NCBI RefSeq assembly: GCF_900113665.1
Contig: NZ_FOQD01000015.1
Location: 148,080-212,079 of the forward strand
Reading direction: 5' to 3'
Source: Planctomicrobium piriforme
GTDB lineage: Bacteria; Planctomycetota; Planctomycetia; Planctomycetales; Planctomycetaceae
DNA: 64,000 bases
A program made the position numbers and the translations under genes. Positions 8,155 through 17,058 of this stretch are shown piece by piece. The notes below the pieces were generated by a model. That model saw only the letters and a list, made by a program, of their open reading frames with translations, was not told the origin of the DNA and made no database searches. Numbering within the stretch: position 1 is the stretch's first letter; each line of letters opens with the position of its first letter.

Positions 8155-9327
8155 TCAGACACCCGAACTTGACCGGCGGTTCAGGACATCGGCGTAGACC
8201 TCGCCGATCCGGCGGCTCATCGTCTGGTGGCGGAACTGGTCCCGGCAGCGGGCACGGCCTTGTTCTCCGTAGCGGCGGCGTTTTTCCGGGTCGTTTGCCA
8301 GGTCGATAATCGCGGCAATCAACGGGTCGACCGAATCTCGCGGCAACAGGTAGCCGGTTTCGCAGTTGACGACCACTTCTCGGGCTCCGCCCACGTCGTA
8401 CGAAATGACCGGGCAGCCGGCGATCAGTGCCTGCGGCAGCACTCGGGCCAGCCCCTCCCACTGGCTGGTATGGACCACAATGTCCATCGCGGCCATCAAC
8501 TCGGGAATCCGCGTCGGTGGAACCAGGCCGGCAAACACAAAATGCTTGTTCAGTCCCAGGTCCGCGATCTGTTGCTCGTACTGGGACCGCAGAATGCCGT
8601 CCCCGACAAACAGGAACTTCACGCGCGGATTCGCCGCCACAATCCTGGCTGCCGCCTGAATCACGAACTCGTGTCCTTTCAGGTGAAAGAGCCGGCCGAT
8701 TTTTCCGACCACAATGTCGTCCGGAGCGAGCCCCAGTTCCGCACGCAACACTTGCGGATCGCGAGGCGGGACAAGAAACGGTTCGACATCAAAGCCGCTG
8801 TAGACGGTCGTGAACTTTTCCGGCTTGGCGACCCCTGCGGCGATGTACTCGTGCGACATGTCGTCGGCAACGCTGATGAAGTGATCGGTCCAGCCGGCGG
8901 CCCATTTTTCCAAAGCGACGTAAGTGCGATACGCAACGGCCGATTGCCCATAGTGAAACGACGCGCCGTGAATGGTGTGAACCACAGGCAGGTTCAACTT
9001 CTTCGCCGCCATGCGGCCGAGAATTCCGGCCTTGGAGCTGTGCGTATGCACGATGTCAGGCCTGATATTGCGGAGGACTTTCACCAGACGGTGATAGGCC
9101 TGCCAGTCGTGCCAGGGATGGATGCTGCGCACCAGACTCGGTTCCAGTTCGATGCGAAAGCCTGCCGCGCTCGCGCGGTCCATCAGGCTTCCTTCCGGAC
9201 CGATCGCTGGACCGGTGATCAGCGTCACCTGATCCCCATGCAGACTGTGCTGATTGATGCACGTCTGCAGCGTATTTTCCTGGGCGCCTCCCAGAATCAG
9301 TCGGGTAATAATGTGAACCACATTCAC
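8155..9327 (-). CDS. Glycosyltransferase family 4 (GT-B fold)
   Basis: Retaining glycosyltransferase of 390 residues, probably acting in surface polysaccharide or glycoconjugate assembly in the cytoplasm. The N-terminal Rossmann half begins MNVVHIITRLILGGAQENTL, typical of GT4 enzymes, with IVHTHSSKAGILGRMAA near residue 95. The C-terminal half has VGKIGRLFHLKGHEFVIQAA and the E-x7-E sugar-nucleotide motif in EGLARVLPQALIAGCPVI, followed by DVGGAREVV. The start is GTG at 9327, with no ATG nearby. The gene follows the FHA-STAS gene by 41 bp on the same strand. Donor and acceptor cannot be inferred. Confidence 0.92.
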   Translation of the reverse strand: MNVVHIITRLILGGAQENTLQTCINQHSLHGDQVTLITGPAIGPEGSLMDRASAAGFRIELEPSLVRSIHPWHDWQAYHRLVKVLRNIRPDIVHTHSSKAGILGRMAAKKLNLPVVHTIHGASFHYGQSAVAYRTYVALEKWAAGWTDHFISVADDMSHEYIAAGVAKPEKFTTVYSGFDVEPFLVPPRDPQVLRAELGLAPDDIVVGKIGRLFHLKGHEFVIQAAARIVAANPRVKFLFVGDGILRSQYEQQIADLGLNKHFVFAGLVPPTRIPELMAAMDIVVHTSQWEGLARVLPQALIAGCPVISYDVGGAREVVVNCETGYLLPRDSVDPLIAAIIDLANDPEKRRRYGEQGRARCRDQFRHQTMSRRIGEVYADVLNRRSSSGV

Positions 9328-9368
9328 GGAGAACTCGCGATGCGGAACCAGCCCGCTGACTGGACGGA

Positions 9369-10493
9369 CTAGACGGTCAGGTACACGGCCTGCAATGCGT
9401 CCTGCAACGATTGATAGTGGTCCAGCAGGCGAATGAGCGGCGTCGTCTGCAGCGCGGCATAGGTGGTTTCACTGGCCCCGCACATCACCGAACGGCCCGA
9501 CACGGCGCGGCACATCGACATCAGGCCTTCGACCACCATGTGCGACAACTGATCGGCCCGGCTGAAGTCAATCACCACATGATTGAAGCCACGCTGCATC
9601 ACCAGATCGCAGACGCGGCTCGCCTCAACATGGACGTCCTGGTAGAAAAACCCCTGCGCGTCGCCGACCGGGTAAACAATGACCGTGTCGTGATAAAACT
9701 CGGTCTGATAGATCCGGTTCGGTCGAGTCAAAAACTCGCCGCCGCTCGACTGACCATGCTGCTGAGTGAACGCCGCCATGTTGGCGACCTGCTGATAATG
9801 CGCGGTGAGTCGGTACTGCCCGATCGTCAATTCCGCCCCGGTCGAGAGCAGGCCGCAGTTGCACGCCTGGCCGTTCATCTGCACGCCCCCCTTTCCCAAC
9901 AGGTCGATGACCCACAGTCCGGAGGGGAGCAGCAGCATCGCACACTGCACGCGCGACAGACGTTCGTCCGCGACGGTGATTCGACAGCGGTCGTCGCGAC
10001 CGATCAGCGTGATCACGCGATTGATCGGCCACTTCATCCCCTGATGCTGCGTGTTCAACAACTCGAGGTCCACCTGCGGCAGCATTCCAAACTCAGGCCG
10101 CAACTCATCACGGGGACGAAAATCGAGCGGAGATTTCAGGTCGTCACTGCCTTGCCATTCCTCCCCGACAAGCTGAATCTGGCTCGAGCCGATGTGCAGA
10201 ACATGCTCGGGAGAAAGCCAGCCATGAAACGGCGGGCCGGACACGTTTAATCCGGCGACGCTCAACAGATCGATGCAGGCGACGCGGGGTCCGATCGCCT
10301 GCAGATAGGCATGCCGAAACGAAACAGTCTGCTCCGGCAGCCGGACATCACTGCCGGCGCCGCGGCCGATGATGGCAAACGGTGCTGCAATCTCCTGCTG
10401 CTGCTCTGTCCCATCGGCCATGCGAATGCGCAGCCGGAGCGGCCCGGGAGCGGCCGCCGCATATGCCAGCATCGACGTGAATTGGTCATCCAT
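9369..10493 (-). CDS. FHA-FHA-STAS domain regulatory protein
   Basis: Cytoplasmic protein of 374 residues with two forkhead-associated modules and a C-terminal STAS-like domain. FHA1 (about residues 18-115) shows FAIIGRGAGSDVRLPEQTVS then RHAYL. FHA2 (about 150-235) shows VITLIGRDDRCRITVADERL, SRVQC and GGVQMNG. Residues about 268-374 form a STAS-type fold (DTVIVYPVGDAQG, then HVVIDFSRADQLS, ending LIRLLDHYQSLQDALQAV). FHA domains bind phosphothreonine peptides, and STAS domains serve as anti-anti-sigma or scaffold modules, so the likely role is coupling Ser/Thr-kinase signals to a partner switch. No kinase gene is adjacent. The glycosyltransferase gene follows closely. Confidence 0.85.
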   Translation of the reverse strand: MDDQFTSMLAYAAAAPGPLRLRIRMADGTEQQQEIAAPFAIIGRGAGSDVRLPEQTVSFRHAYLQAIGPRVACIDLLSVAGLNVSGPPFHGWLSPEHVLHIGSSQIQLVGEEWQGSDDLKSPLDFRPRDELRPEFGMLPQVDLELLNTQHQGMKWPINRVITLIGRDDRCRITVADERLSRVQCAMLLLPSGLWVIDLLGKGGVQMNGQACNCGLLSTGAELTIGQYRLTAHYQQVANMAAFTQQHGQSSGGEFLTRPNRIYQTEFYHDTVIVYPVGDAQGFFYQDVHVEASRVCDLVMQRGFNHVVIDFSRADQLSHMVVEGLMSMCRAVSGRSVMCGASETTYAALQTTPLIRLLDHYQSLQDALQAVYLTV

Positions 10494-10745
10494 TCGGCAG
10501 CAGCATCACCCTGGGTTTCGCACCGCGAGCCGCCCGATGACAGGCAATTCGACGCGGGGAAACGGAACGCACGGCACTCGATTCACATCCAAACCACACT
10601 GCCGGAAAAGCTTTACGGCAGGCGTGCAGGCCGAACACACTCTTTACACTCGCTTCACAATTGGCCCGGTTCGGCTCCCTGATTATGTGGCCGAAACGGA
10701 CTCAGGTCAATTTCCGCAGCCGCAATGTTCGGTGAAATCATGCAA

Positions 10746-11771
10746 TTAGAAGAACGTAAGCCGCTGGCCCGACAGATGTTCTGCTGCCAATCGTGATAAA
10801 GCCACAGCGCAGGCGGCCCGTGAAAGCTCCGGCCCCAGCAGCGTCCCCAGCGACAGCACTTCACCCCCCGTCCACCCTCTGCCTTCCAGCGCCAGTCGGG
10901 CCAGAAATTCCCCCGCCCCCGACACCAGAACTCGCACGGGCGGTTCCACCGGCCAGCCCTGACGCAGCGCCTCCACCACCAGTTCCAGTTCGCGATCAAA
11001 GAAACAGGCCGCGAGATCCTGAATTTCCGCCGCCGTCACCTCGTCACGGTCACAACAGATCATCCGCGCCATGCGGTCGGTCGCGGCTGATCGGGTCGCC
11101 AGTCGGCCGTTGGCGGTGTCACGACAGTCTGGATCTTCGTCGATCTCGCCCCGTAACAGATGCACGTCGAGCGTCGTGGCGAACAATTCCCGCGCCACCC
11201 CGTGCCGGATCCCCTGTACCACCACCTCTCCCAGCAAGCACGCAAGTGGAGTACGGCGGACTCCCAGGTACAACAGCTCTCCCGTCGCCAGTCGTTCGCG
11301 GTCAGTGAGCCCTTGCGCGGCAGGCAGGCCATCTTCAATCGGGATGATGTCAGTCGTAGTCGACCCGATATCAAATACGAGCGCCCGTCCCAGAGGACAC
11401 ATGCGGCCTGCCCAGGTGGCGAGCGCATGCCAATTCGCCGCCGCCACCAGCGGGATCAACACAATTGCATCTTCGATCGAAACAAACTCGCCGCCCGTCT
11501 GCCAGACCAGCACCTGTCGCCCGTCGGCGACCTTTTCGACCGCCGACAGGATGTGCCGAACCCCTTCCTCCTTGGTCTCGAAGCAATCCACCAGTTCCCC
11601 GGTCATCGTGACTGCGAGCGGCGAGCCGGCTGAAAAGCTGGAGAGCAACGCCTCGAGCGCCGCCGCGAGCCCGTTGGGATTCTGCCACAACGGAAACGGC
11701 GTCGAGACTGCGCGAGTGCCGTCAGACGCTTTCAGATTCGCCCCGCCGATATCGAGTCCAATTGCAGTCAT
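10746..11771 (-). CDS. Hydantoinase/MfnF-like protein of H4MPT-linked C1 pathway
   Basis: ASKHA/hydantoinase-like protein of 341 residues, belonging to the set found with tetrahydromethanopterin and methanofuran genes in methylotrophs, planctomycetes and methanogens. In methanogens a member (MfnF) joins aminomethylfuran phosphate to glutamyl-tyramine. Visible motifs are the nucleotide-binding-type start AIGLDIGGANLKASDG, VTMTGELVDCF, and FDIGSTTTDIIPI at about residue 125-145. The ATG at 11771 is preferred over a GTG nine bases upstream because it overlaps the ATP-grasp stop as ATGA. Coupling with the ATP-grasp gene supports a joint role in C1-cofactor biosynthesis. The exact reaction in this organism is inferred. 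Confidence 0.85.
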   Translation of the reverse strand: MTAIGLDIGGANLKASDGTRAVSTPFPLWQNPNGLAAALEALLSSFSAGSPLAVTMTGELVDCFETKEEGVRHILSAVEKVADGRQVLVWQTGGEFVSIEDAIVLIPLVAAANWHALATWAGRMCPLGRALVFDIGSTTTDIIPIEDGLPAAQGLTDRERLATGELLYLGVRRTPLACLLGEVVVQGIRHGVARELFATTLDVHLLRGEIDEDPDCRDTANGRLATRSAATDRMARMICCDRDEVTAAEIQDLAACFFDRELELVVEALRQGWPVEPPVRVLVSGAGEFLARLALEGRGWTGGEVLSLGTLLGPELSRAACAVALSRLAAEHLSGQRLTFF

Positions 11772-12871
11772 GGCTGCCACTCCAACTGACCGTCCGGCGT
11801 AAACGTGACGCTGCCCCGAAACTCAGGCAACGGGGCCTCGGCGGGATTCAACAGCAATGCCGCCAGATTCTCTGTGGAGAGAGTGCGATAGCCGACATAG
11901 CTCGTCGTCAGCCGGGGATTGATCTCCACGAGCACGAGATCACCCGGCTGGTCGTCTGGCGCCAGCAGATCGAACCCGACCAGCCCGTGCAGCCCCGGGA
12001 TTTCGCCCACAACTCGCGAGACCAATTCGGTCGCCGCCGTCCAACCCCCCTCGCCCCTGTCCTCAGGGGAGAGGGGCCGGGAGTGAGGGGCCGAGTTGCT
12101 GGTCGCCTCAATGGACGGCATCTCGGCGAAAGGAGAGAGACGACTAACATCCGCCGGAATCGCTCCCCCCAGATATTGAAACAACCCGTCATCACTAAGT
12201 CGCTGTCCTCCCACCGGAAACAGGCATCGCAATTGCCCGTTGTCGACCACTGCCGTCACCGACAACGCCCGGGCGGAAACGTACGGCTGCACGATGAACT
12301 CGATGGGGTCTGCACGCCGTCGCATGATGTCCCACCAGACATCACTGGAGACGAGCCGCATGTCGAGCGAACCTGCCCCGTCCCGCCGCTTCACCACGCA
12401 TCTCGGCCAAGGACGAGTTTCGCCCATCAATTGGGTTTCAATCGTCGGAATCCCCGCACGCACGCACATCTCATAAACCGCCAGCTTGTCAGTGGCGAGA
12501 CGAATGGCTTCCGTCGAGCAATTCAACAGACGGGCGCCGTTGCTTCGCAGCAACTCACACCGCGCTGCCAGCAGGTCGTCAAACTCTGGCGCAATCACAA
12601 GCGTTCGGTCTGACTGCGCTGCCAACCCCAGAGACACCTCGCGGGTCTGAGTCGGCGAACTCACTTCATACACCTGAACGCCCTTCGGAAACGTCGGCCT
12701 GGCGTACCGCAAGCACTGATCCCAGGTGGTGATAACAGTCACCCCCGGCAACTGGGTCAGATCCGTCACGACCGCCAGCAACATCGCCCGGCCTTCGGTC
12801 AGTAGCGATGTGGGGACCTTGAAATCAGGCCAGTCCCCGCCGCAGACAAACTCGCTGACGAAGATCTGCAT
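11768..12871 (-). CDS. ATP-grasp ligase, MfnD-like (tyramine-glutamate ligase type)
   Basis: ATP-grasp enzyme of 367 residues. It starts MQIFVSEFVCGGDWPDFKVP. Central strands carry CVVKRRDGAGSLDMRLV, an ATP-binding segment, and IEFIVQPYVSARALSV. The magnesium-binding end is LVLVEINPRLTTSYVGYR. Family members encoded beside H4MPT/methanofuran genes ligate glutamate to tyramine, which fits the coupled hydantoinase-like gene. Residues about 260-275 (APHSRPLSPEDRGEGG) are encoded by a copy of the dispersed GC-rich repeat at 12046-12090, inserted in frame between conserved segments. This is probably a tolerated surface loop. The specific substrate remains inferred. Confidence 0.82.
   Translation of the reverse strand: MQIFVSEFVCGGDWPDFKVPTSLLTEGRAMLLAVVTDLTQLPGVTVITTWDQCLRYARPTFPKGVQVYEVSSPTQTREVSLGLAAQSDRTLVIAPEFDDLLAARCELLRSNGARLLNCSTEAIRLATDKLAVYEMCVRAGIPTIETQLMGETRPWPRCVVKRRDGAGSLDMRLVSSDVWWDIMRRRADPIEFIVQPYVSARALSVTAVVDNGQLRCLFPVGGQRLSDDGLFQYLGGAIPADVSRLSPFAEMPSIEATSNSAPHSRPLSPEDRGEGGWTAATELVSRVVGEIPGLHGLVGFDLLAPDDQPGDLVLVEINPRLTTSYVGYRTLSTENLAALLLNPAEAPLPEFRGSVTFTPDGQLEWQP
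12046..12090. repeat. GC-rich dispersed hairpin repeat, copy a (inside ATP-grasp gene)
   Basis: CCCTCGCCCCTGTCCTCAGG and onward; hairpin 12054-12069 with stem CCCCTG/CAGGGG and loop TCCT. Related copies are at 50034-50075 and 63218-63256, with a partial copy at 59793-59820. This copy keeps the reading frame of the host gene. Confidence 0.8.
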
Positions 12872-12878
12872 GGGGGAA

Positions 12879-12906
12879 GTCGAGGGTCCAGTGTCGAGAG
12901 TCCAGA
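12879..12906. repeat. Heptamer array, 4 units
   Basis: GTCGAGG, GTCCAGT, GTCGAGA, GTCCAGA: four 7-bp units immediately upstream of the ATP-grasp start. Part of the dispersed 7-bp-period family described in the findings. Confidence 0.6.
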
Positions 12907-12958
12907 GCCAGGAACTGGTGCGGACGCCAGAAAAAAGTGGCCGCTAGATTCTTATAAA

Positions 12959-13040
12959 ACTCGAATTCGAAGCACGAAATTCGAAACATTTTCTATTTGA
13001 GATTTGTTTCGGATTTGAGATTTCGTGCTTCGGATTTTTA
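12959..13040. repeat. AT-rich palindromic dispersed repeat, copy 1
   Basis: Arms 12968-12980 and 13020-13032 (ATTTCGTGCTTCG on the plus strand at the second) are perfect inverted copies. The same core occurs at 23470-23489 and 63291-63310, and a diverged relative at 41854-41985. The segment fills most of the space between the ATP-grasp gene and the cytochrome gene and contrasts with GC-rich surroundings. Confidence 0.75.
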
Positions 13041-13071
13041 ACGAGAAGCAACCGCACAACGAGCAGGTCAC

Positions 13072-14181
13072 CTAAAACGTGCTGTTGTTGCCTCGGTACT
13101 CCTGATGGCATTCCGCACAGGTCGTCTGCACTTTATTGAGCGCCGCCTGATAGCCTTCCAGGTCGCCGGTTTTTGCCGCCTCCAAGGCTTCCTTCGCCCC
13201 GCTGACAAACCGCTGCGTCAGCTTCTGATAGCCCTCTTCCGCGGCCGAGTCGTAACTGGCGTCCGCCATCATTGTCCCTAGCAGCGCCATCATTCGTAGT
13301 TCCCGCTCCACGGCAGCTGGGTCTTCTTTCAATCGCGCGGGCGTGTTGAAGTTCGCCTTCAGGTTCGAGAACGTCGTCTCGATTCGCTTCATCATTTCGG
13401 CCAGATAGGCCACTTCCGCAAACGGCACGACATCCTTCGACTCCATCTCCGGCGGCTTGCCGCCGTCGAGGATGATCGTCAGTTTCTCAAACGGCTCTTT
13501 GGTCTTCGTGAAGGGCTCGCGACCTGTCCCATTCGCACTGCTCGACACTTCCAGCCCGAGATCACGCAGATATTTTGCGTTCGGCTTCCAGTTCACCTTC
13601 TCGGGGTGCACGGTCGCCACCGCCGCCAGGGCCGTCAGAATTGCGGCGTCGGTTTCAATCGCCTTCGTGTTTTTGTTGAACGTTGCCACCGTCTGCAGGT
13701 TGCCAGTCAATCGGGTTCGCAGCAGCTTCGTTTCCTCAACCAGCAACGCCATTGGCAAAACGGCGGCCCAGTCTACAGCACCGGTCGGCACGGTTGCAGC
13801 GGCATCGGCCGGCTTGGGAGTCGACATCGTGCTGCTGGCAACTGGATTTCCAGATGGCATTCCCGCTGGAGCGACAGGCGGAACAGACCCCACCGGCGGG
13901 TTTGCGGATGCGATCACGGTCGCGTCGCTCGCGATCGTCAACGGCTGGTCATAGAAGACGTCGTAAGGAATCGTGCCGATCCACTTCGTCTCCTTCCCCC
14001 CTTCGTTTTTGACCGCGGCAGGGGGAGCACTGACATTCGCGGCAGGGGCCGGAGTTGCCGCTGCGGGTGCAGCAGGCGGGGCTGCGGTCGATACGGCAGG
14101 AGGCGGCGCAGACTGGCCCCCGCAGCCGCAGACGACAACACTCAACAGGCAGCCAACGGTGATTCGAAATCCTGAAGACAT
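13072..14181 (-). CDS. c-type cytochrome lipoprotein (cytochrome c'-like C terminus)
   Basis: Exported haem protein of 369 residues. The start at 14181 (MSSGFRITVGCLLSVVVC) gives a short signal sequence ending in a lipobox-like region with Cys18/Cys20. The longer upstream frame has no export signal. A low-complexity Ala/Pro linker covers about residues 22-60. The body is helical, and a single haem-binding CAECH is at residues 355-359, 10 residues from the end, with helix-rich sequence before it, as in class II (c') cytochromes. The likely location is the periplasmic face or outer membrane, with an electron-transfer or gas/redox-sensing role. No partner oxidase gene is adjacent, and the downstream AT-rich repeat separates it from the C1 genes. 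Confidence 0.78.
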   Translation of the reverse strand: MSSGFRITVGCLLSVVVCGCGGQSAPPPAVSTAAPPAAPAAATPAPAANVSAPPAAVKNEGGKETKWIGTIPYDVFYDQPLTIASDATVIASANPPVGSVPPVAPAGMPSGNPVASSTMSTPKPADAAATVPTGAVDWAAVLPMALLVEETKLLRTRLTGNLQTVATFNKNTKAIETDAAILTALAAVATVHPEKVNWKPNAKYLRDLGLEVSSSANGTGREPFTKTKEPFEKLTIILDGGKPPEMESKDVVPFAEVAYLAEMMKRIETTFSNLKANFNTPARLKEDPAAVERELRMMALLGTMMADASYDSAAEEGYQKLTQRFVSGAKEALEAAKTGDLEGYQAALNKVQTTCAECHQEYRGNNSTF

Positions 14182-14520
14182 GGCACGTTTCGCACAGAGC
14201 GATGGAGATCCGGCGCGGCCGGTTTGTTCCCGGCGGTCGCCAAAGTGAATTGCGAGACTCAAAATCTTCGAACAGTTCGCGAACCTGAAACGTCTTGAAA
14301 TAGGGAAGTCAGCCGACCTCCCTGTGGGCGACTCGCCGCAAAAATCGTTTCCAGTTCCACGGCCCCGGTGATGCCCCCGGACAGGCGACCTGGACGGTCG
14401 ACCTGATAGTATCACCGGAAGTCGTGACGGTCGACCATTCCATTGCGTATGATATTGTCAGCCAATCTCTTCGATCGGAATTCGACCGGTCGTACGATTT
14501 CTTTCAGATAAAGACGGATT
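14182..14520. other. Divergent intergenic region
   Basis: Separates the minus-strand cytochrome gene from the plus-strand zinc-ribbon gene and must hold both promoters. Two copies of ACGGTCGACC (about 14394 and 14426), each containing the palindrome GGTCGACC, are spaced 32 bp apart and could be operator sites, but nothing else supports this. No gene is seen. Confidence 0.35.
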
Positions 14521-17058
14521 ATGGAATTTCGCAGTTGCCCCGCCTGCCATGCCTCGGTTCTCGAAGAGAACGTCGACGACTGTCCGTTCTGCGGGGCATC
14601 CATGTCAGGCAAGCCGAAGGCGGCCGCACCCAAAAAGCCAGCCGCCGGCGCACCTTCCGCCAAATCTCCCGCCCGGCCTGACCAGAAGAAATCCGCGCCA
14701 GCCACGCCCGCCGCAGGTGCCAAACCCGCCGTCCCCCCTGCCACAGGTCGCCCGGCCCAGCGGCCCGCTGCCGCCCCTCAGCCGGAAAGCGACGATCCGT
14801 TCGAAGTCGACACATCGGCGCTCCGCCGGGCCGTCAAACTCGCTCCGAAACCGACGAAAATGCGGACGGTGGAAGTCATCTGCCCAATGTGTGGAACACC
14901 CGGCTACATGGCCCCGACCGATGCCGGAAAAGATGTCCACTGTGTCGATCCATCGTGCATGGTCCCGGTCTTCAAGACCAAGAAGCCCAAGGTCGAGGAA
15001 GCCCCCAAGGTCGAACCGAAAAACAACCGCATGCTGCTGATTGGCGGCGGCGTTGGAGTGCTGGTCATCGGCGGCATTGCCGCCATGATGTTCCTGAGGC
15101 CTAAACCGCAGGATTCTCTTCCTCCTGCACCAGTCGTCGTTATTAAAAACACCGACGACGACAAGACCCTCGTACCTGAGCAAAACCGCATCGTGGTGCA
15201 GACCGAGGCCCCCCCTGTCACGCTGCCAGAGATTCGCAAAAAGTCGCTCGAACTGATCATTGAAAAAGCCCGGCAGCGAGAGAAGAACCGTCACGCTGAA
15301 TATGGAACCCAGCAGTCCGCGGAAGCCTTCGCTGAAGCCGGCGACCTGACGAAGGCCAAAGAGCAACTCAAACGCCTGCAGTCCGGCGGCGTGGGGGTTG
15401 CATATCTGCAGATTCAGCCCCTCGTGGACATTGGCTGGCGGCAACTCGCCGGCGGACAGGCAGCCGAGGCCGCCCAGTCGGCACAGCAGGCTCTCTCCAA
15501 ATCCAAAAATCTCCCCCGCTCTGTCCGCAAGACGCATGACGCCGCCATTGCCCTGGCCGCGCTGCTGGTCGCGACCGGCAAAATAGAAGACGCCCAGGCT
15601 CTCATCGAACTCGAACAGGATCGCACGGTTCGCGGAGCAGTCTCCGTCTTCTGGAGGGCGGCCGTCGACGCCAGAACGTTCAACGTCGAAGACGAATCCC
15701 GGTTTGTCTGGCATCTCAGTATGCCGGAGCCGATGCGCGTGGGAGTGGTCGAAACCCTGGTCGCCCACGGGCAGTCCGACCTCGCTCTCACCTTCGCCGC
15801 GACAGGCACTGATGCCGCTTCGCAGGCCTCAGGCCGCGCCGCCTGGGCAGGCCGCATCACGCAACTGCAATCGACCGCTGCGATCGGCCTCGTCAGCTCC
15901 GCCATTCAAAGCGGCGACTTCGACGCCGCGTCACAGACCCAGATGTGGGCCGCTGTCGCCGACATGGCCCTGTTTCTCAAAGATCAGGCCACATCCAAGG
16001 CCGCGCTCGAGAAAGCCATCGCCGCCCTCGCCGCCGTACAGGCCCCGACCTCCATGTCGTCACTATCGAAGAAGGAAATCTACGAGAGCGAAGGCAAACC
16101 CTTTATCGGCCTGCCCAATCCCGGTCCCTCTCACGCCGCTGCGCTGGCCGCCGCGAACGTCGCTTTCGTGCAACTGCATATGGGTCAGGCCGACGCCGCC
16201 TGGGCCAGCTTGCAGAAGTCGCTCGACTTCTTCCGCGGCATGACCCCCAGCCCGGTCGCCACCCAGGCTCGGCTCGAAGAATGCCAGAAGCAGGAAGCCT
16301 CGGTGCGATCGGAATTAAGTCGCGCCCTGAACCTGGGGAACAACGAAGAACGCATTCGCATCGCCTTCAACCGCTACCGCCAGCAATCTTCCAAAATTAA
16401 CGATCAGGCCCAAAACCGCTTCAAGCTGCAGGTAGCCATTCTCCGTGCCGCCGCCATCAACGGGCTGGCGGAAAAAGTCTGGACCCTCGCCCAGGAACGC
16501 ACACAACTCGCTGATGAAACGCAGCGCGAACCTTACATCGAAAGCACGCTCCCCAGCCTGATCCTGGCCCTCGCCCAGGCGGATGGCCGTCAGGAACTCG
16601 CCGCCAGCGTGAAGGGGGCGTTTCCAGAAAAACCGCTCACGCCCGACCCGCTCGACGTCATCTACGCCACCGCCAGTCAGGAATTCGCGACCGGAAAATA
16701 CGCCCAGGCCAGCGACACCATCGAACGCGCCTATCGTTCCGACCTCACCAAGAAGTTCCCCGATCAGGTCGACTTGATCGCCCTGCAGATCGGCGGTCGC
16801 ATGCAGTCCGCCCGACCGCTCGAAGAAACGATCGCGTTCATTCAGAACCTGTACGACCAATTGATTCAGGAAGACCTGTTCCTGCTGCTGGCAGGCGACT
16901 CGATGCGCCGCGGCACCGCCCCACAGCTCTGGAAGCTGACGTTCGAATCCCGCGATCTCGACGCGCTGGAGTTCGTCGCCCTGTACCGCGGCTTCATCGC
17001 CGGATCTTCTGGACCGGGAGCGACCGCTGCTCCCGTCGGACCGCAAGCCGCCAAATGA
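14521..17058 (+). CDS. Zinc-ribbon membrane protein with helical repeats
   Basis: Hypothetical planctomycete protein of 845 residues. The N terminus is a zinc ribbon (CPACHASV, then CPFCGASM, near residues 5-24). An Ala/Pro/Lys-rich linker follows, then a second Cys cluster at about residues 121-145 (CPMCGTPGYMAP, then DPSCMVP). One membrane helix is at about residues 176-196 (MLLIGGGVGVLVIGGIAAMM). The remaining 640 residues are Ala/Gln-rich helices with TPR-like periodicity (AGDLTKAKEQLKRLQSGG, RQLAGGQAAEAAQSAQQAL). It probably projects a scaffold for protein contacts across the inner membrane. The function is unknown, and neighbouring genes give no operon link. Confidence 0.75.
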   Translation: MEFRSCPACHASVLEENVDDCPFCGASMSGKPKAAAPKKPAAGAPSAKSPARPDQKKSAPATPAAGAKPAVPPATGRPAQRPAAAPQPESDDPFEVDTSALRRAVKLAPKPTKMRTVEVICPMCGTPGYMAPTDAGKDVHCVDPSCMVPVFKTKKPKVEEAPKVEPKNNRMLLIGGGVGVLVIGGIAAMMFLRPKPQDSLPPAPVVVIKNTDDDKTLVPEQNRIVVQTEAPPVTLPEIRKKSLELIIEKARQREKNRHAEYGTQQSAEAFAEAGDLTKAKEQLKRLQSGGVGVAYLQIQPLVDIGWRQLAGGQAAEAAQSAQQALSKSKNLPRSVRKTHDAAIALAALLVATGKIEDAQALIELEQDRTVRGAVSVFWRAAVDARTFNVEDESRFVWHLSMPEPMRVGVVETLVAHGQSDLALTFAATGTDAASQASGRAAWAGRITQLQSTAAIGLVSSAIQSGDFDAASQTQMWAAVADMALFLKDQATSKAALEKAIAALAAVQAPTSMSSLSKKEIYESEGKPFIGLPNPGPSHAAALAAANVAFVQLHMGQADAAWASLQKSLDFFRGMTPSPVATQARLEECQKQEASVRSELSRALNLGNNEERIRIAFNRYRQQSSKINDQAQNRFKLQVAILRAAAINGLAEKVWTLAQERTQLADETQREPYIESTLPSLILALAQADGRQELAASVKGAFPEKPLTPDPLDVIYATASQEFATGKYAQASDTIERAYRSDLTKKFPDQVDLIALQIGGRMQSARPLEETIAFIQNLYDQLIQEDLFLLLAGDSMRRGTAPQLWKLTFESRDLDALEFVALYRGFIAGSSGPGATAAPVGPQAAK

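Noticed and set aside
8227..9372. Plus-strand frame of 381 codons opposite the glycosyltransferase
   Set aside because: The minus strand has all GT4 signatures; the plus-strand product is an unstructured antisense translation.
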